This document shows, in pieces, positions 21,640-34,202 of a stretch of DNA of 64,000 nucleotides. A program made the position numbers and the translations under genes. Each line of letters begins with the position of its first letter. Positions within the stretch are counted from its first letter, which is position 1. Source of the stretch: Panicum virgatum (taxonomy: Eukaryota; Streptophyta; Magnoliopsida; Poales; Poaceae); assembly GCF_016808335.1 (NCBI RefSeq), contig NC_053149.1:31121339-31185338 (forward strand), in the 5' to 3' direction. The notes under the pieces are model-generated. The model had not been told where the DNA came from, ran no database searches, and saw nothing but the letters and a program-made list of their open reading frames with translations.

Positions 21640-22165
21640 CGACTGTGGCGAGCGGTCTCTGCCGGAACGGGCCACCAGAGTGGACTTTGAGTCGACCGTG
21701 GCGAGCGGTCTCCGCTGGAGCGGGTCACCGGAGTGGACTTGGAGCGACCGTGGCAAGCGGTCTTCGCCGGAGCAGGCCACCGGAGTGGACTTGGAGCGAC
21801 CGTGGCGAGCGGTCTCCGCCGGATCGGGCCACTAGAGTGGACTTGGAGCGACCGTGGCGAGCGTCTCCGCCGGAGCAGGCCACCGGAGTGGACTTGGAGC
21901 GACCGTGGCGAGCGGTCTCCGCCGGAGCGGGCCACCGGAGTGGACTTGGAGCGACCATGGCGAGCGGTCTCCGCCGGAGCGGGCCACCGGAGTGGACTTG
22001 GAGCAACCGTGGCGAGCGGTCTCCGCCGGAGCGGGCCACCGGAGTGGACTTGGAGCGACCGTGGCGAGCGGTCTCCGCCGGAGCGGGCCACCGGAGTGGA
22101 CTTGGAGCGACCGTGGCGAGCCTTCTCCTCCGGAGCGGGCCACCGGAGTGGACTTGGAGCGTTGC
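21640..22165. repeat. 52-bp tandem repeat, about 10 copies, in element E
   Basis: The unit contains GTGGACTTGGAGCGACCGTG and GCGAGCGGTCTCCGCCGGAG. Copies of GTGGACTT recur at about 21681, 21731, 21783, 21835, 21886, 21938, 21990, 22042, 22094 and 22146. The period is not a multiple of three, so the overlapping open frames here come from the repeat and are unlikely to be genes. Confidence 0.92.
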
Positions 22166-23569
22166 TGACGATCCCATGAATTCGTCACCGGACCTTGCAG
22201 CAAGGTGTAGGAAACCAGGCCTTATACTAGAAAGGAGCCCGGGACCTCTAGGGACAGCAGACTCGGATACTAGGGGACTCGTAACAGGGCAGTGAAGTAC
22301 GTAGGCTTAGGGTACATTACTAGGCTAAGCTACGCAGAACCTCTCTACCCCAGGATACGGGCACCAACTCCTGAGCAGGTCCCTAGGGGTCCGAACTGCC
22401 TTCCAGCTAGAAGGGGTGTCCCAACCTGACCACAAGCTAGCAACTCAATTTGGATTGTTAGCAACTAAAGAAAAAACTCCATGCGAGAGAAAGAAACATG
22501 CAGGTTGAACGAACAAGTGCTATTAGGTTAAAGTAAAGATAGGACTGAGAAAGCAAATCTCCTTTATTGCTTGACTCATGGTGTACATCAGAGGTCAGGA
22601 TTACGAGGGCGGACCTCTACCGCTCTGGACCACTTGCTAGTGTCACCTGTTTGTGCGATGAAGCCAGAGATCAGGTTTACAAGGGCGGACCTTTACTGCT
22701 CTGGACCACACATAGGCACCAAATCATTACAAAGGAGAAACACACTCAATCATATCTAGTGATAACCTACAGCCGTCGCCCCGCAAGGTGTGCACATTGC
22801 TGGCCGTAGTGGAGCTGCCATCTTAGGGGCTCTTCTGAGTCATTGGGGCGATGGCACCCTGGACATGCTTGTACAGCACCATCCAGCATCACCTCGGGAG
22901 CTTGCGGGGCTCCTCCCAGCACAAGAGTTGTCCTATGCTCAGATAGCATGGGAACAAATTCTTTGGCTTTGAATGGGAGTGGCCCTGCCGTTGCCAGCTG
23001 TCGCCGTCTGCCGTCGGAAGCCGGCCCGATGACCGCTCATCACGAGCTGGGTGCTCGTTTGAATGAGCACGGAGCATGTAGAAGGGCGGTCATTTGCCGG
23101 CTCGACCTTGGTGCTAGCGTTGGGCCCCCGCGCCTGGTGGCGGAGTCCTATCTGCAGCAGCACCGAGAGAGACTCGGTCCTGGGGAGGGAAGAGTCGACG
23201 GTCAACTTCCCCCGGGCGACAGTGGTTGGCTCCAGGCTTCGTGTTGAGAGAAAGCCTTGAGCCGACATCATGCCGCCGTCGGGGAACCCTGGCGGTTGCT
23301 TGAGAGAAAATCTTGAGCCGACGCAAAGGTGTTGTAGGCTGACGCACAGTGGGTATCTCCGCTGCGCGCCGCCGCGCCAGCCTTGAGGTGTCGCAGTGGC
23401 GATGCATAGCAGGCGCCGCTGCCGCGCGCCGCCGCACCAAGGGCATCGTCGTCTCGGTGCCGTGGCACGCGGCGTGGGTGACGCCATGCCTCTTTTCATC
23501 TTCTCGTCGCTGTTGCAGAGGATGAGCTCAACCTTAGAAGCCTGGAGATCCAGCCAATGCCTACATCTT

Positions 23570-23586
23570 CCCCATGGACGGCGCCA
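23570..23586 (-). other. Primer binding site of element E
   Basis: On the minus strand, TGGCGCCGTCCATGGGG follows the right LTR end after two bases. TGGCGCC-type sites are common in plant Tat/Athila-group elements. It sets the orientation of E. Confidence 0.75.
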
Positions 23587-23588
23587 AA

Positions 23589-23664
23589 TGTCGTGGGCTT
23601 TTGGGGGTACCCACAGCCGGGTGGCGGAACGCACCCACCTATTCCCCGAGGGGGAGTACTCGGG
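23589..23664 (-). mobile_element. 5' LTR of element E, inner piece
   Basis: The first 76 bp of the right LTR as read on the plus strand. The last five, TCGGG (23660-23664), are the target duplicated by element D. The LTR continues at 33222. Confidence 0.92.
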
Positions 23665-26655
23665 TGTAACACCCTAATTTTAAATTTCAGTATTTCTTAA
23701 TAAATTTAATTGGCTTTAGTTAAATTTTCTAAGGTTTATTGTGTTTAGTTGGCATTTAATCTAATTCTTGTTCCTTAATTAATTAAAATTTATCATAGGT
23801 TTAAATTTTTGTTGCATTCATGCTGGTGCATACTTTTATTTGAGTGTGGTTTGAATTCAAATTCAAATTTGAATTCAAACTTGTTTGAATTAGAAATTAG
23901 AAAAGGAAACAAAACCCAAAACCAAACCCAAGACCCAGCCCAAACCTCTTTCCCAAACCCGGCCCAAGTCAATCCAGCACCGCCGCGGCTACGGCGCTCC
24001 ACCACGCTCCAGCGCCACCGGAGCCGCGCGCTAGAGCCAACTGAGCCACAGGAGGCCCCCCGAGCCCTCCTACCCCGGCCGAGGCCCCTGCACCGCCGGA
24101 TCTTCGCCGAAGACCGCCACGCCGGTGAGCTCTCTGATTTGAGCAATTGCTCACCGCCGTGCAACCCCCGGCCATCCTGACCCCCATGTACCCCTCACAG
24201 GAGCCCTACGTGTCGATCCGCACCGCCCAGGAACCCGGAGCGCCCTCGCGTCAACCTCGTCCGCGAGCTCCGCTCAGCTCCGCCGCCAATCCTCGCCGCC
24301 GGCACGCCTGCACTTCGTCATCGACCGCCCCGAGCCCTCTGTAAGCACCAGCTCACCCCCTTTGTCGTTTTGGCGCTAGATTAGACGGGCCGTAGCCCCT
24401 GGGACCCCCGGAACACACCACGCCGGCGAAGCTCACCGCCCCGAGCCGCCCTCATCGCCGTGCACCACACTACGCACCCTGCAGCCCCGCGAATCCACTT
24501 CCAGTGGATTACGCATACCTTGAAGTCCACCCCAGACCCGACTCCGGGCCTATTTGACCCCCGGAGCGCCGGATTGGGCGCCTCCGGCGAGCCCGCCGCC
24601 GCGGAGCTCTACTCCGGCGTGTCCCGCCGCCGCACCGCGCGCCCATTCGATCCCGGCCGTCGGATCCGTTTCCTGCGGCTTAGATTAGATCCCGAACCGT
24701 TTTGTTCTCAGCCGCCGGATCGTGATCCAATGGATCAGATCCGTGCGTACCGCTTCAGCTAGGCTCTTTTGCATAAGGGACCCTGGAGTCTTCTTTAATA
24801 AACCCGCCGTCCCTGGTAGTTCAAAAACAATTAGATTTAGGTCCGGTTTTTAGCACTTAACACCCTGGGTTTCTTTAAAATACAACCCGCTGTCCAGTCT
24901 GGTAGTTTTTGCGAGTTAGACCCTGGAGTTAGTGTTTAATTGCGTTTTAGTCCTCGGTTTTTGCAGAAAACCCCCTAGAGCTTAGTTTTTCTTGCAGTTT
25001 AGCCCCTAGAACTTGTTTTTAGCCTAGAAAACGCGTTTTAGCTCCGTTTTTAGCGTTCTTTATATCCACGCGATCGTTGTAACGCGTAGAACAGTATTAG
25101 AGTAGTTTAGTGTGCTGTTTTTATGTATTGATGTACTGTTTCTTAGTTTTTGTTAATGTTTGTTTGTATGCTTATTTTCGTGCATTGTTTTGGCCATGTG
25201 TTCGTGAGTAGACGCTGAGCTACCTGAGGAGCCCCAGTACCAGTACCAGGAGCAGCCGTCTTCCGAGCACTTTGAGCAGCAGCAGGAGCAGTACGAGGAA
25301 GGCAAGTATAACATGAACAACCTATCACTTTTAATTACAATTTCATACTGCATTTTAATACTGTATGCCTATAAGGACTTTCCTAGCCACTTTATATCCT
25401 TTATATATACCTTTGGGTTGCATTTTGGTTAGTTGTGCTAGGTTGCTGCGCTATAACACACTCTGGTCCTTTTAATTAATTTGATTAATGGTTTACTTGA
25501 ATTTAATTCTGAGAGTGGCACTCTGTGTGGCTTGAGTGGCTCACTTCTCGTTAAAAGATGTTTTTTTAGAAACATGGTTTAGGGGGCCGGCACGGTGCTT
25601 ACTGCCTAGTTGGCCACTCTCCATAAGGACCGGTTCATAGAGTGACAACCTGGGACAACAGCGCTACCACAAGGCTAGAATGGGATAGACTTGGCGTAAT
25701 AATTAGATCTTTTTGGTTTGGAGTAACTTACCTGCGGGGCAAGAGTAGTAAGCTTCAATGGTCCCTGCTCCTCCGGCTTGGTCTGTGCTTGGATTGCGCT
25801 CCTGTGCTTGTACCCCCGGAGGTGGGCCCCATCGTCGCCGACCTAACTCTCGCGGTTACGCCTTACCAACGAGATTCTTTTTAAAGGCCTCGTAGTGAGT
25901 CGCTGGCCATCTCACCTAAGGAAGTGTGATGGACAACTGGCGTAGCTCACGACTTGTGGGTAAAGATGTGCAACCTCTGCAGAGTGTAAAACTGGTATAC
26001 TAGCCGTGCTCACGGTTATGAGCGGCCCAGATCCTCCTTTTGATTAGTGAAGTTATCTCCTTCCGACGAGGGAGGTGCTTCTCAGGGTTACCTTGGTGGC
26101 TTGGTTTTGGTTTGGTTCTCAGTAGTAGTATAATTAATTCTGATTAATTACTATGTAACTGGGTCAATGGTAATTCATCAACTCGTAGTAAATAGCTTTA
26201 TTAAAATTTTGCCAACACTTAAAAGCTAATGCAGTTGAGTCAGCCAGCCTAGAGCCTCATAGTTTGTGTTATACTTGTTGAGTACAAGTTGTGTACTCAC
26301 TCTTGCCTCTTCTCTACTTTTTCCTCTTGGCTACGCTACTGCTGCTCAGTTCCTGCCGACACGAGGGAGTTCGTCCAGCGCTACCAGGACTACGAGGACT
26401 TCTAGGTGCTTCGTCTCCCAGTCGACGTCCCTGTGGCGCCCTGCTTCAGCTTCGGAGAGCTTTATCGTATTTTGTACTTCGCTTCCGCTGTATCAGACTT
26501 TTATGTCATTATTGTAATAAATAACATTCGTATTCGCTTTATTATGTCTTTTTACGTGATATGTGCTATGATATACTGTTCATTCTGTTGTATATACGTG
26601 TGACTTGATCCTGGCACGTATATGATTGCTCGGTTTATGTTCTTTTATAAACCGG
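23665..26655 (+). mobile_element. 5' LTR of element D (lacks last 8 bp)
   Basis: Starts TGTAACACCC. It ends at ...TTATAAACCGG, where the missing GTGTTACA is replaced by gag sequence. Otherwise it has the same length as the 3' LTR. Confidence 0.95.
25212..26405 (+). other. LTR micro-ORF, copy in element D 5' LTR
   Basis: Block 1 is 25212-25301 (90 nt; EEPQYQYQEQPSSEHFEQQ), donor AAG|GCAAGT. Block 2 is 26350-26405 (56 nt), acceptor CTGCTCAG. The joined end reads VPADTREFVQRYQDYEDF and TAG. Both blocks are open. AATAAA follows near 26517. Confidence 0.55.
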
Positions 26656-29600
26656 CACCGCAGGCTCCACGTCCGGCAGCTCCTACCGGACAGCAGGCTC
26701 AGGGACCTCCTCGCACCTGCTTTCACTGCGGCCAGCCGGGGCACTACGCCAACGCTTGCCCCCGGAAGGCGCAGGCGGGACAGCAGGGACGCCCAGCTCA
26801 GCCCAGGGCGCCAGCACAGGCTCGAGTGAACCACGTGACGGCCGAGTCAGCGGCCGAGGCTCCCAACGTGGTTATTGGTACGTTCATGGTTAATTCATAT
26901 CCAGCTACAGTGCTTTTTGATACTGGTGCTACGCATTCCTTCATTACTCAGTCTTTTGTCGAGCATCATGGTATTCATACTAGCACATTAAATAGGTGCC
27001 TGTTAGTATCTTCACCGGGAGGACAGTTGAGGTCTCACACTTACTGCCCGAGAGTCAGTGTTTCTTTGAGGGGAGTAGAGTTCTGTACTGATCTGATGGT
27101 GCTAGACACCAAGGGCATTGATGTCATTCTGGGAATGGAGACTCTGGCCAAATGGGGAGTTCGGATAGATTGTGCTCAGAGGACAGTCTTGCTATCAGCT
27201 TCCAGTGGCCAAGAGGTTGTTATCAGTGCAGTAGAGCCTTCGGGATTTCTTCATCAGATGGAGGCTAGACCCACGGATGGTATTCGCGTGGTGTCTGAAT
27301 TCCCGGATGTCTTTCCGGATGATCTGCCAGGTATGCCGCCTGAACGCGCCATTGAGTTTTGTATTGATCTCTTGCCTGGCACAGCTCCTATTGCAAAGCG
27401 GCCCTACCGTATGGCGCCTATAGAGCATGAAGAAGTAAAGAAGACTATTGATGAGTTGCTAGCCAAGGGCTATATCCGTCGCAGCTTCTCTCCTTGGGCT
27501 TTTCCGTTGTTGCTGGTAGATAAGAAGGATGGCTCGAAGAGGATGTGTGTGGATTATCGTGAGCTGAATGCAGTTACTATCAAGAACAAGCATCCACTGC
27601 CCCGTATTGAGGATCTCTTCGATCTGCTTCGAGGTGCTCGTATATTCTCGAAGATTGATCTTCGTTCGGGTTATTTTCAGCTGAGGATCCGTCCTGGGGA
27701 TATTCCGAAGACGGCATTCACCTGCAAGTACGGGCTATATGAGTATACAGTCATGTCCTTCGGCTTGACTAATGCCCCGGCTTATTTCATGCATCTGATG
27801 AACATGGTCTTCATGGATTATCTGGATGTCTTCGTGGTGATCTTTATTGATGATATTCTGATCTTCTCCAAGACAGAAGAAGAGCATGAGGAGCATCTGA
27901 GACTCGTATTGCAGAGATTGAGAGAGCATCAGTTGTATGCCAAGTTCAGCAAGTGCGAGTTCTGGATTGACGAGGTTCCATTCCTCGGTCATGTTATCTC
28001 TCAGGGAGGCATTGCTGTTGATCCGAGCAAGGTGAAGGATGTGCTCGAGTGGGAGACACCGCAGACAGTAAAGGAAGTCAGATCTTTCTTGGGCTTAGCT
28101 GGATATTATCGGAGGTTCATCGAGAATTTCTCCAAGATCGCGAAGCCTTTGACTTCTTTGCTAGAGAAGAATGCGGCATTCATATGGACTGATGAGCGTC
28201 AGATGGCCTTTGATGAGTTGAAGAAAAGGTTGACTACGGCGCCAGTCCTGACTCTGCCAGACCAGACGAAGAGGTTCACGGTATATTGTGATGCTTCGAA
28301 GGATGGTCTTGGGTGTGTTCTGATGCAGGAGGGCAGAGTGATTGCTTATGCTTCACGGCAGTTACGTCGGCATGAGCTGAACTATCCTACTCATGATCTT
28401 GAGTTAGCCGCAGTTGTGCATGCTCTGAAGATTTGGAGGCATTACTTGTATGGGCAGCGGTGTGATATCTACACTGATCACAAGAGCCTCAAGTATATTT
28501 TCACGCAGAATGAGCTGAACATGCGGCAGAGAAGATGGCTAGAGTTGGTCAAGGACTATGATCTGGAGATTCACTATCATCCGGGCAAGGCCAATGTTGT
28601 AGCAGATGCTCTGAGCAGAAGAAGTTATGTCAACATGGCCGTGGCTTTCCAAATGCCTCCAGAGTTATGCGAGGAGTTCGAGCAGTTGAGTCTGGGCTTC
28701 TTGCATCATACTTTCAGTGCAGCATTTGAGGCAGTACCGACTCTAGAGTCAGAGATCAGGCAGCATCAGAAAGATGTTGAGAAGCTGCAGGAGATTCGTG
28801 AGTTGCTCAGAAAGGGCAAGGCTCCTCATTTCAGAGAGGATGATCAGGGTACTTTGTGGTACAAGAACCGGATCTGCGTGCCTGATGTGCACGATCTCCG
28901 GAAGTTGATTCTGAGTGAGGCCCATGATACAGCTTACTCTATTCATCCGGGCAGCACGAAGATGTACTATGATCTGAAGGAACGTTTCTGGTGGTACGGG
29001 ATGAAGCGTTCAGTGGCAGAGTACGTGGCTATTTGTGACACCTGTCAGCGTGTCAAGGCTGAGCATCAGAGGCCAGCAGGTCTGTTACAGCCTTTGAAGA
29101 TTCCAGAGTGGAAATGGGAGGAAATCACTATGGACTTCATTGTTGGATTGCCTCGTACTCAGAAAGGGTACAACTCCATTTGGGTAGTAGTGGATCGATT
29201 GACGAAGGTTGCTCACTTCATTCCAGTGAACACTACTTACTCCGGTGCTAGACTTGCAGAGTTGTACATCTCTCGGATTGTCTGCTTGCATGGTGTGCCC
29301 AAGAAGATTATATCTGACAGAGGGTCTCAGTTCACTTCTCGGTTCTGGGAGCAGCTCCATGATTCGTTGGATACGAAGCTGCGCTTCAGTACGGCTTATC
29401 ACCCTCAGACAGATGGGCAGACAGAGAGAACCAACCAAGTGTTGGAGGATATGCTGAGAGCTTGTGCTATTCAGTATGGTACTAGTTGGGATAAGTGCCT
29501 GTCATTTGCTGAGTTCTCATATAACAACAGCTATTAGGCCAGCCTAAAGAAGTCCCCATTCGAGGCATTGTATGGCAGAAAGTGCAGGACTCCTCTCTAT

Positions 29601-30182
29601 TGGGATCAGATCGGTGAGAAGCAGCTCTTTGGCCCTGAGATCATAGATGATGCAGAGCAGATGGTTCAGGCTGTACGAGAAAATCTGAGGATTGCACAGA
29701 GCAGACAGAAGAGCTATGCAGATGGCAAACGGAGGGATCTGACTTTCAGTGTCGGTGATTATGTATATCTGAAGGTGTCTCCGATGAGAGGAATCCGCAG
29801 ATTTAATGTCAAGGGAAAGTTAGCACCTCGGTATGTGGGGCCATTCAAGGTGCTAGAGCGGAAAGGCGAAGTTGCTTATCGCCTGGAGTTACCTCTCAGC
29901 CTCTCAGGAGTTCATGATGTCTTCCATATATCTCAGCTGAAGAGGTGTCTGCGAGTACCCGAGGAGCAGGCACCCCTGGATGGAGTCGATGTGCAGGAAG
30001 ATCTGACTTATACTGAGCATCCGGTGAAGATTCTGGAGACATCAGAGAGGGTTACTCGGAACAAGCGCATCAAGATGTGCAGAGTTCAGTGGAGTCATCA
30101 CAGTGAAGCTGAGGCTACATGGGAGCGAGAAGATGAGTTGAAGAAGACCTATCCAGATCTCTTTGTTAGCCAGCCCAGCTAA
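26656..30182 (+). pseudogene. gag-pol of element D (gag mostly deleted, one TAG stop)
   Basis: An open frame of 971 codons begins in the LTR at 26622 and enters gag after the deletion. Motifs by residue: zinc knuckle [14 protein letters not shown] 33-46; protease DTGA at 100; RT with FIDD at 408-411; RNase H Asp about 557; integrase D838, D899, E935 (35-residue D-E spacing). TAG at 29535-29537 replaces a CAG present in element A. Beyond it the frame continues 29538-30182 through the integrase end to a C-terminal chromodomain (WSHHSEAEATWERED). The RT-integrase region looks well preserved, but the element lacks a PBS and full gag. Confidence 0.95.
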
Positions 30183-30200
30183 ATCTCGGGACGAGATTTC

Positions 30201-30217
30201 TTTAAGGGGGTAGGGTA
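30201..30217 (+). other. Polypurine tract of element D
   Basis: TTTAAGGGGGTAGGGTA directly precedes TGTAACACCC of the 3' LTR. Confidence 0.88.
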
Positions 30218-33216
30218 TGTAACACCCTAATTTTAAATTTCAGTATTTCTTAATAAATTTAATTGGCTTTAGTTAAATTTTCTAAGGTTTATTGTGTTTA
30301 ATTGGCATTTAATCTAATTCTTGTTCCTTAATTAATTAAAATTTATCATAGGTTTAAATTTTTGTTGCATTCATGCTGGTGCATACTTTTATTTGAGTGT
30401 GGTTTGAATTCAAATTCAAATTTGAATTCAAACTTGTTTGAATTAGAAATTAGAAAAGGAAACAAAACCCAAAACCAAACCCAAGACCCAGCCCAAACCT
30501 CTTTCCCAAACCCGGCCCAAGTCAATCCAGCACCGCCGCGGCTACGGCACTCCACCACGCTCCAGCGCCACCGGAGCCGCGCGCTAGAGCCAACTGAGCC
30601 ACAGGAGGCCCCCCGAGCCCTCCTACCCCGGCCGAGGCCCCTGCACCGCCGGATCTTCGCCGAAGACCGCCACGCCGGTGAGCTCTCTGATTTGAGCAAT
30701 TGCTCACCGCCGTGCAACCCCCGGCCATCCTGACCCCCATGTACCCCTCACAGGAGCCCTACGTGTCGATCCGCACCGCCCAGGAACCCGGAGCGCCCTC
30801 GCGTCAACCTCGTCCGCGAGCTCCGCTCAGCTCCGCCGCCAATCCTCGCCGCCGGCATGCCTGCACTTCGTCATCGACCGCCCCGAGCCCTCTGTAAGCA
30901 CCAGCTCACCCCCTTTGTCGTTTTGGCGCTAGATTAGACGGGCCGTAGCCCCTGGGACCCCCGGAACACACCACGCCGGCGAAGCTCACCGCCCCGAGCC
31001 GCCCTCATCGCCGTGCACCACACTACGCACCCTGCAGCCCCGCGAATCCACTTCCAGTGGATTACGCATACCTTGAAGTCCACCCCAGACCCAACTCCGG
31101 GCCTATTTGACCCCCGGAGCGCCGGATTGGGCGCCTCCGGCGAGCCCGCCGCCACGGAGCTCTGCTCCGGCGTGTCCCGCCGCCGCACCGCGCGCCCATT
31201 CGATCCCGGCCGTCGGATCCGTTTCCTGCGGCTTAGATTAGATCCCGAACCGTTTTGTTCTCAGCCGCCGGATCGTGATCCAATGGATCAGATCCGTGCG
31301 TACCGCTTCAGCTAGGCTCTTTTGCATAAGGGACCCTGGAGTCTTCTTTAATAAACCCGCCGTCCCTGGTAGTTCAAAAACAATTAGATTTAGGTCCGGT
31401 TTTTAGCACTTAACACCCTGGGTTTCTTTAAAATACAACCCACCGTCCAGTCTGGTAGTTTTTGTGAGTTAGACCCTGGAGTTAGTGTTTAATTGCGTTT
31501 TAGTCCTCAGTTTTTGCAGAAAACCCCCTAGAGCTTAGTTTTTCTTGCAGTTTAGCCCCTAGAACTTGTTTTTAGCCTAGAAAACGCGTTTTAGCTCCGT
31601 TTTTAGCGTTCTTTATATCCACGCGATCGTTGTAACGTGTAGAACAGTATTAGAGTAGTTTAGTGTGCTGTTTTTATGTATTGATGTACTGTTTCTTAGT
31701 TTTTGTTAATGTTTGTTTGTATGCTTATTTTCGTGCATTGTTTTGGCCATGTGTTCGTGAGTAGACGCTGAGCTACCTGAGGATCCCCAGTACCAGTACC
31801 AGGAGCAGCCGTCTTCCGAGCACTTTGAGCAGCAGTAGGAGCAGTACGAGGAAGGCAAGTATAACATGAACAACCTATCACTTTTAATTACAATTTCATA
31901 CTGCATTTTAATACTGTATGCCTATAAGGACTTTCCTAGCCACTTTATATCCTTTATATATACCTTTGGGTTGCATTTTGGTTAGTTGTGCTAGGTTGCT
32001 GCGCTATAACACACTCTGGTCCTTTTAATTAATTTGATTAATGGTTTACTTGAATTTAATTCTGAGAGTGGCACTCTGTGTGGCTTGAGTGGCTCACTTC
32101 TCGTTAAAAGATGTTTTTTTAGAAACATGGTTTAGGGGGCCGGCACGGTGCTTACTGCCTGGTTGGCCACTCTCCATAAGGACCGGTTCATAGAGCGACA
32201 ACCTGGGACAACAGCGCTACCACAAGGCTAGAATGGGATAGACTTGGCGTAATAATTAGATCTTTTTGGTTTGGAGTAACTTACCTGCGGGGCAAGAGTA
32301 GTAAGCTTCAATGGTCCCTGCTCCTCCGGCTTGGTCTGTGCTTGGATTGCGCTCCTGTGCTTGTACCCCCGGAGGTGGGCCCCATCGTCGCCGACCTAAC
32401 TCTCGCGGTTACGCCTTACCAACGAGATTCTTTTTAAAGGCCTCGTAGTGAGTCGCTGGCCATCTCACCTAAGGAAGTGTGATGGACAACTGGCGTAGCT
32501 CACGACTTGTGGGTAAAGATGTGCAACCTCTGCAGAGTGTAAAACTGGTATACTAGCCGTGCTCACGGTTATGAGCGGCCCAGATCCTCCTTTTGATTAG
32601 TGAAGTTATCTCCTTCCGACGAGGGAGGTGCTTCTCGGGGTTACCTTGGTGGCTTGGTTTTGGTTTGGTTCTCAGTAGTAGTATAATTAATTCTGATTAA
32701 TTACTATGTAACTGGGTCAATGGTAATTCATCAACTCGTAGTAAATAGCTTTATTAAAATTTTGCCAACACTTAAAAGCTAATGCAGTTGAGTCAGCCAG
32801 CCTAGAGCCTCAAAGTTTGTGTTATACTTGTTGAGTACAAGTTGTGTACTCACTCTTGCCTCTTCTCTACTTTTTCCTCTTGGCTACGCTACTGCTGCTC
32901 AGTTCCTGCCGACACGAGGGAGTTCGTCCAGCGCTACCAGGACTACGAGGACTTCTAGGTGCTTCGTCTCCCAGTCGACGTCCCTGTGGCGCCCTGCTTC
33001 AGCTTCGGAGAGCTTTATCGTATTTTGTACTTCGCTTCCACTGTATCAGACTTTTATGTCATTATTGTAATAAATAACATTCGTATTCGCTTTATTATGT
33101 CTTTTTACGTGATATGTGCTATGATATACTGTTCATTCTGTTGTATATACGTGTGACTTGATCCTGGCACGTATATGATTGCTCGGTTTATGTTCTTTTA
33201 TAAACCGGGTGTTACA
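30218..33216 (+). mobile_element. 3' LTR of element D (2999 bp)
   Basis: Complete LTR from TGTAACACCC to GGGTGTTACA followed by the duplication TCGGG. Several of the few differences from the 5' LTR are C/T or G/A transitions. Confidence 0.95.
31765..32958 (+). other. LTR micro-ORF, copy in element D 3' LTR
   Basis: Block 1 is 31765-31854 and block 2 is 32903-32958, at the same offsets as in the 5' LTR. Block 1 has gained a TAG where the 5' LTR has CAG (GAGCAGCAGTAGGAG), so this copy is interrupted. Confidence 0.5.
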
Positions 33217-33221
33217 TCGGG

Positions 33222-34202
33222 GAAGTGCTAAGCTATTAGGCCGATCTAGCTTCGGGGCAAGAATGCAAGAACACACGGATTTAGAGTGGTTCGGGCCTCC
33301 GGAGCGTAATACCCTACATCCACTGTGTGGTGTATTGCACTTGGAATGAATGAGTCTATCCTCTACCCAGCTGGGGCTTGAGTCCTTTCTTAACGGGTGT
33401 CTCCCTTTTATAGAGCAAAGGGACGCGTACACAGTCGTTAGACCCCGACAGGTGGGTCTAACGTGGATGTATAGTATACTACACAGGAAGCTTCAATGGA
33501 GCTACAGCGGGTGAGGATCTTTTCTCGGATATGCTTCATCACCCTGTAGACTCTCTGACCGAGGGGAGTCCTTATTTGTCCCATCAGCGAGGCGACCGTT
33601 GGGGCAATGTAGCTTGTGGCGTAGACTGCTGGGTCTACCGTGTAGGCGTCATAACGGGCGAAGCCGAGCCGTCGTGTCCAACTGGCATAGTAGACTGACA
33701 TACGCGGCGTGGACGGTGCCAGCGACTGTACTATGCGCCTTGGTAACACGCGACCAACAGTGCAACCTGGCAAAAGCCGCCTCGGGCTCTGTTGTGGCAA
33801 GGCGCACTTCCGTCTACCGCATTGAATGCGGTAGGTAGGCGAGTCTTCCAGTGGAAGCCAAGCGGTCCCGTGCGCATGCCCGGACCTGGGTACACGTGGC
33901 GGCTCTGGACCCAGGCAGGGTGTCGGTTCCACCCGCTGAGGGGTCTAGATAGTATATGGTGGTCCGGGACCCGGCGGGGGTCCGGGGCCCCCAGCGGTTT
34001 CGGAGGGCTACCTCCTTCCTAGACACGTGGCGTCACCGGACCCTCCCCGAGTGGGGAGCGGGTTCGGGGCCTTTTGCCGGGAGAGTAGGGATCTGGACCA
34101 CAGGGGTCCGGCTGCTCGGCCGTCAGGGCGTAGCTAAGGATAACTACGAGACCCTTGCCTAGACACAGCAAGAGGGGGTACCCCAGTCCTGGGGTACCGA
34201 CA
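33222..34202 (-). mobile_element. 5' LTR of element E, outer piece
   Basis: Continues the right LTR of E after element D and ends at CCGACA. With 23589-23664 it gives 1057 bp, matching the left LTR. A TATA box (minus strand, 33405-33412) is preserved. Confidence 0.92.

Larger units (their letters stand above)
21362..23588 (-). other. Interior of element E without recognisable protein domains
   Basis: It contains the 52-bp tandem array, a 75-bp direct repeat around 22600-22710 (two copies of GGCGGACCTxTACxGCTCTGG) and GC-rich stretches with short overlapping frames. The minus frame 22939-23634 starts inside the LTR and has no known motif. I see no RT, integrase, protease or zinc knuckle, so I read the interior as non-coding or decayed. 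Confidence 0.7.
23665..33216 (+). mobile_element. Element D: young Tekay-like Ty3/gypsy element nested in E
   Basis: It is flanked by TCGGG on both sides (23660-23664 and 33217-33221). The LTRs are 2991 bp (5', lacking its last 8 bp) and 2999 bp (3'), collinear with a constant 6553-bp offset. By eye I count roughly 15-20 substitutions, about 0.6%. An internal deletion joins the 5' LTR to gag at a shared ACCGG, removing the LTR end, PBS, leader and most of gag. It is the most recent insertion in this stack. Confidence 0.95.
20306..34202 (-). mobile_element. Element E: non-autonomous Tat-like LTR retrotransposon (interrupted by D)
   Basis: On the minus strand the LTR starts TGTCGGTACCCC and ends CCATGACA or CCACGACA. 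Left LTR is 20306-21361. Right LTR is 23589-23664 plus 33222-34202, split by element D. Without D it is about 4.3 kb. A TGGCGCC-type PBS beside the right LTR fixes the minus orientation. No gag or pol motif was found in the 2.2 kb interior. It is flanked by GCCTA at 20301-20305 and TCCTA at 34203-34207, a 5-bp duplication with one change, inside the G LTR. Confidence 0.88.

Noticed and set aside
21640..22165. Regular repeats resembling a CRISPR array
   Set aside because: Units are contiguous without unique spacers, lie inside a plant retrotransposon, and CRISPR is prokaryotic.
21615..22203. Several overlapping 100-250 codon open frames on both strands
   Set aside because: They come from the 52-bp GC-rich tandem repeat, appear in many frames at once and contain no domain.
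22939..23634. 231-codon minus frame at the right end of element E interior
   Set aside because: It begins inside the LTR, spans the PBS and has no recognisable motif, so I do not call it a gene.
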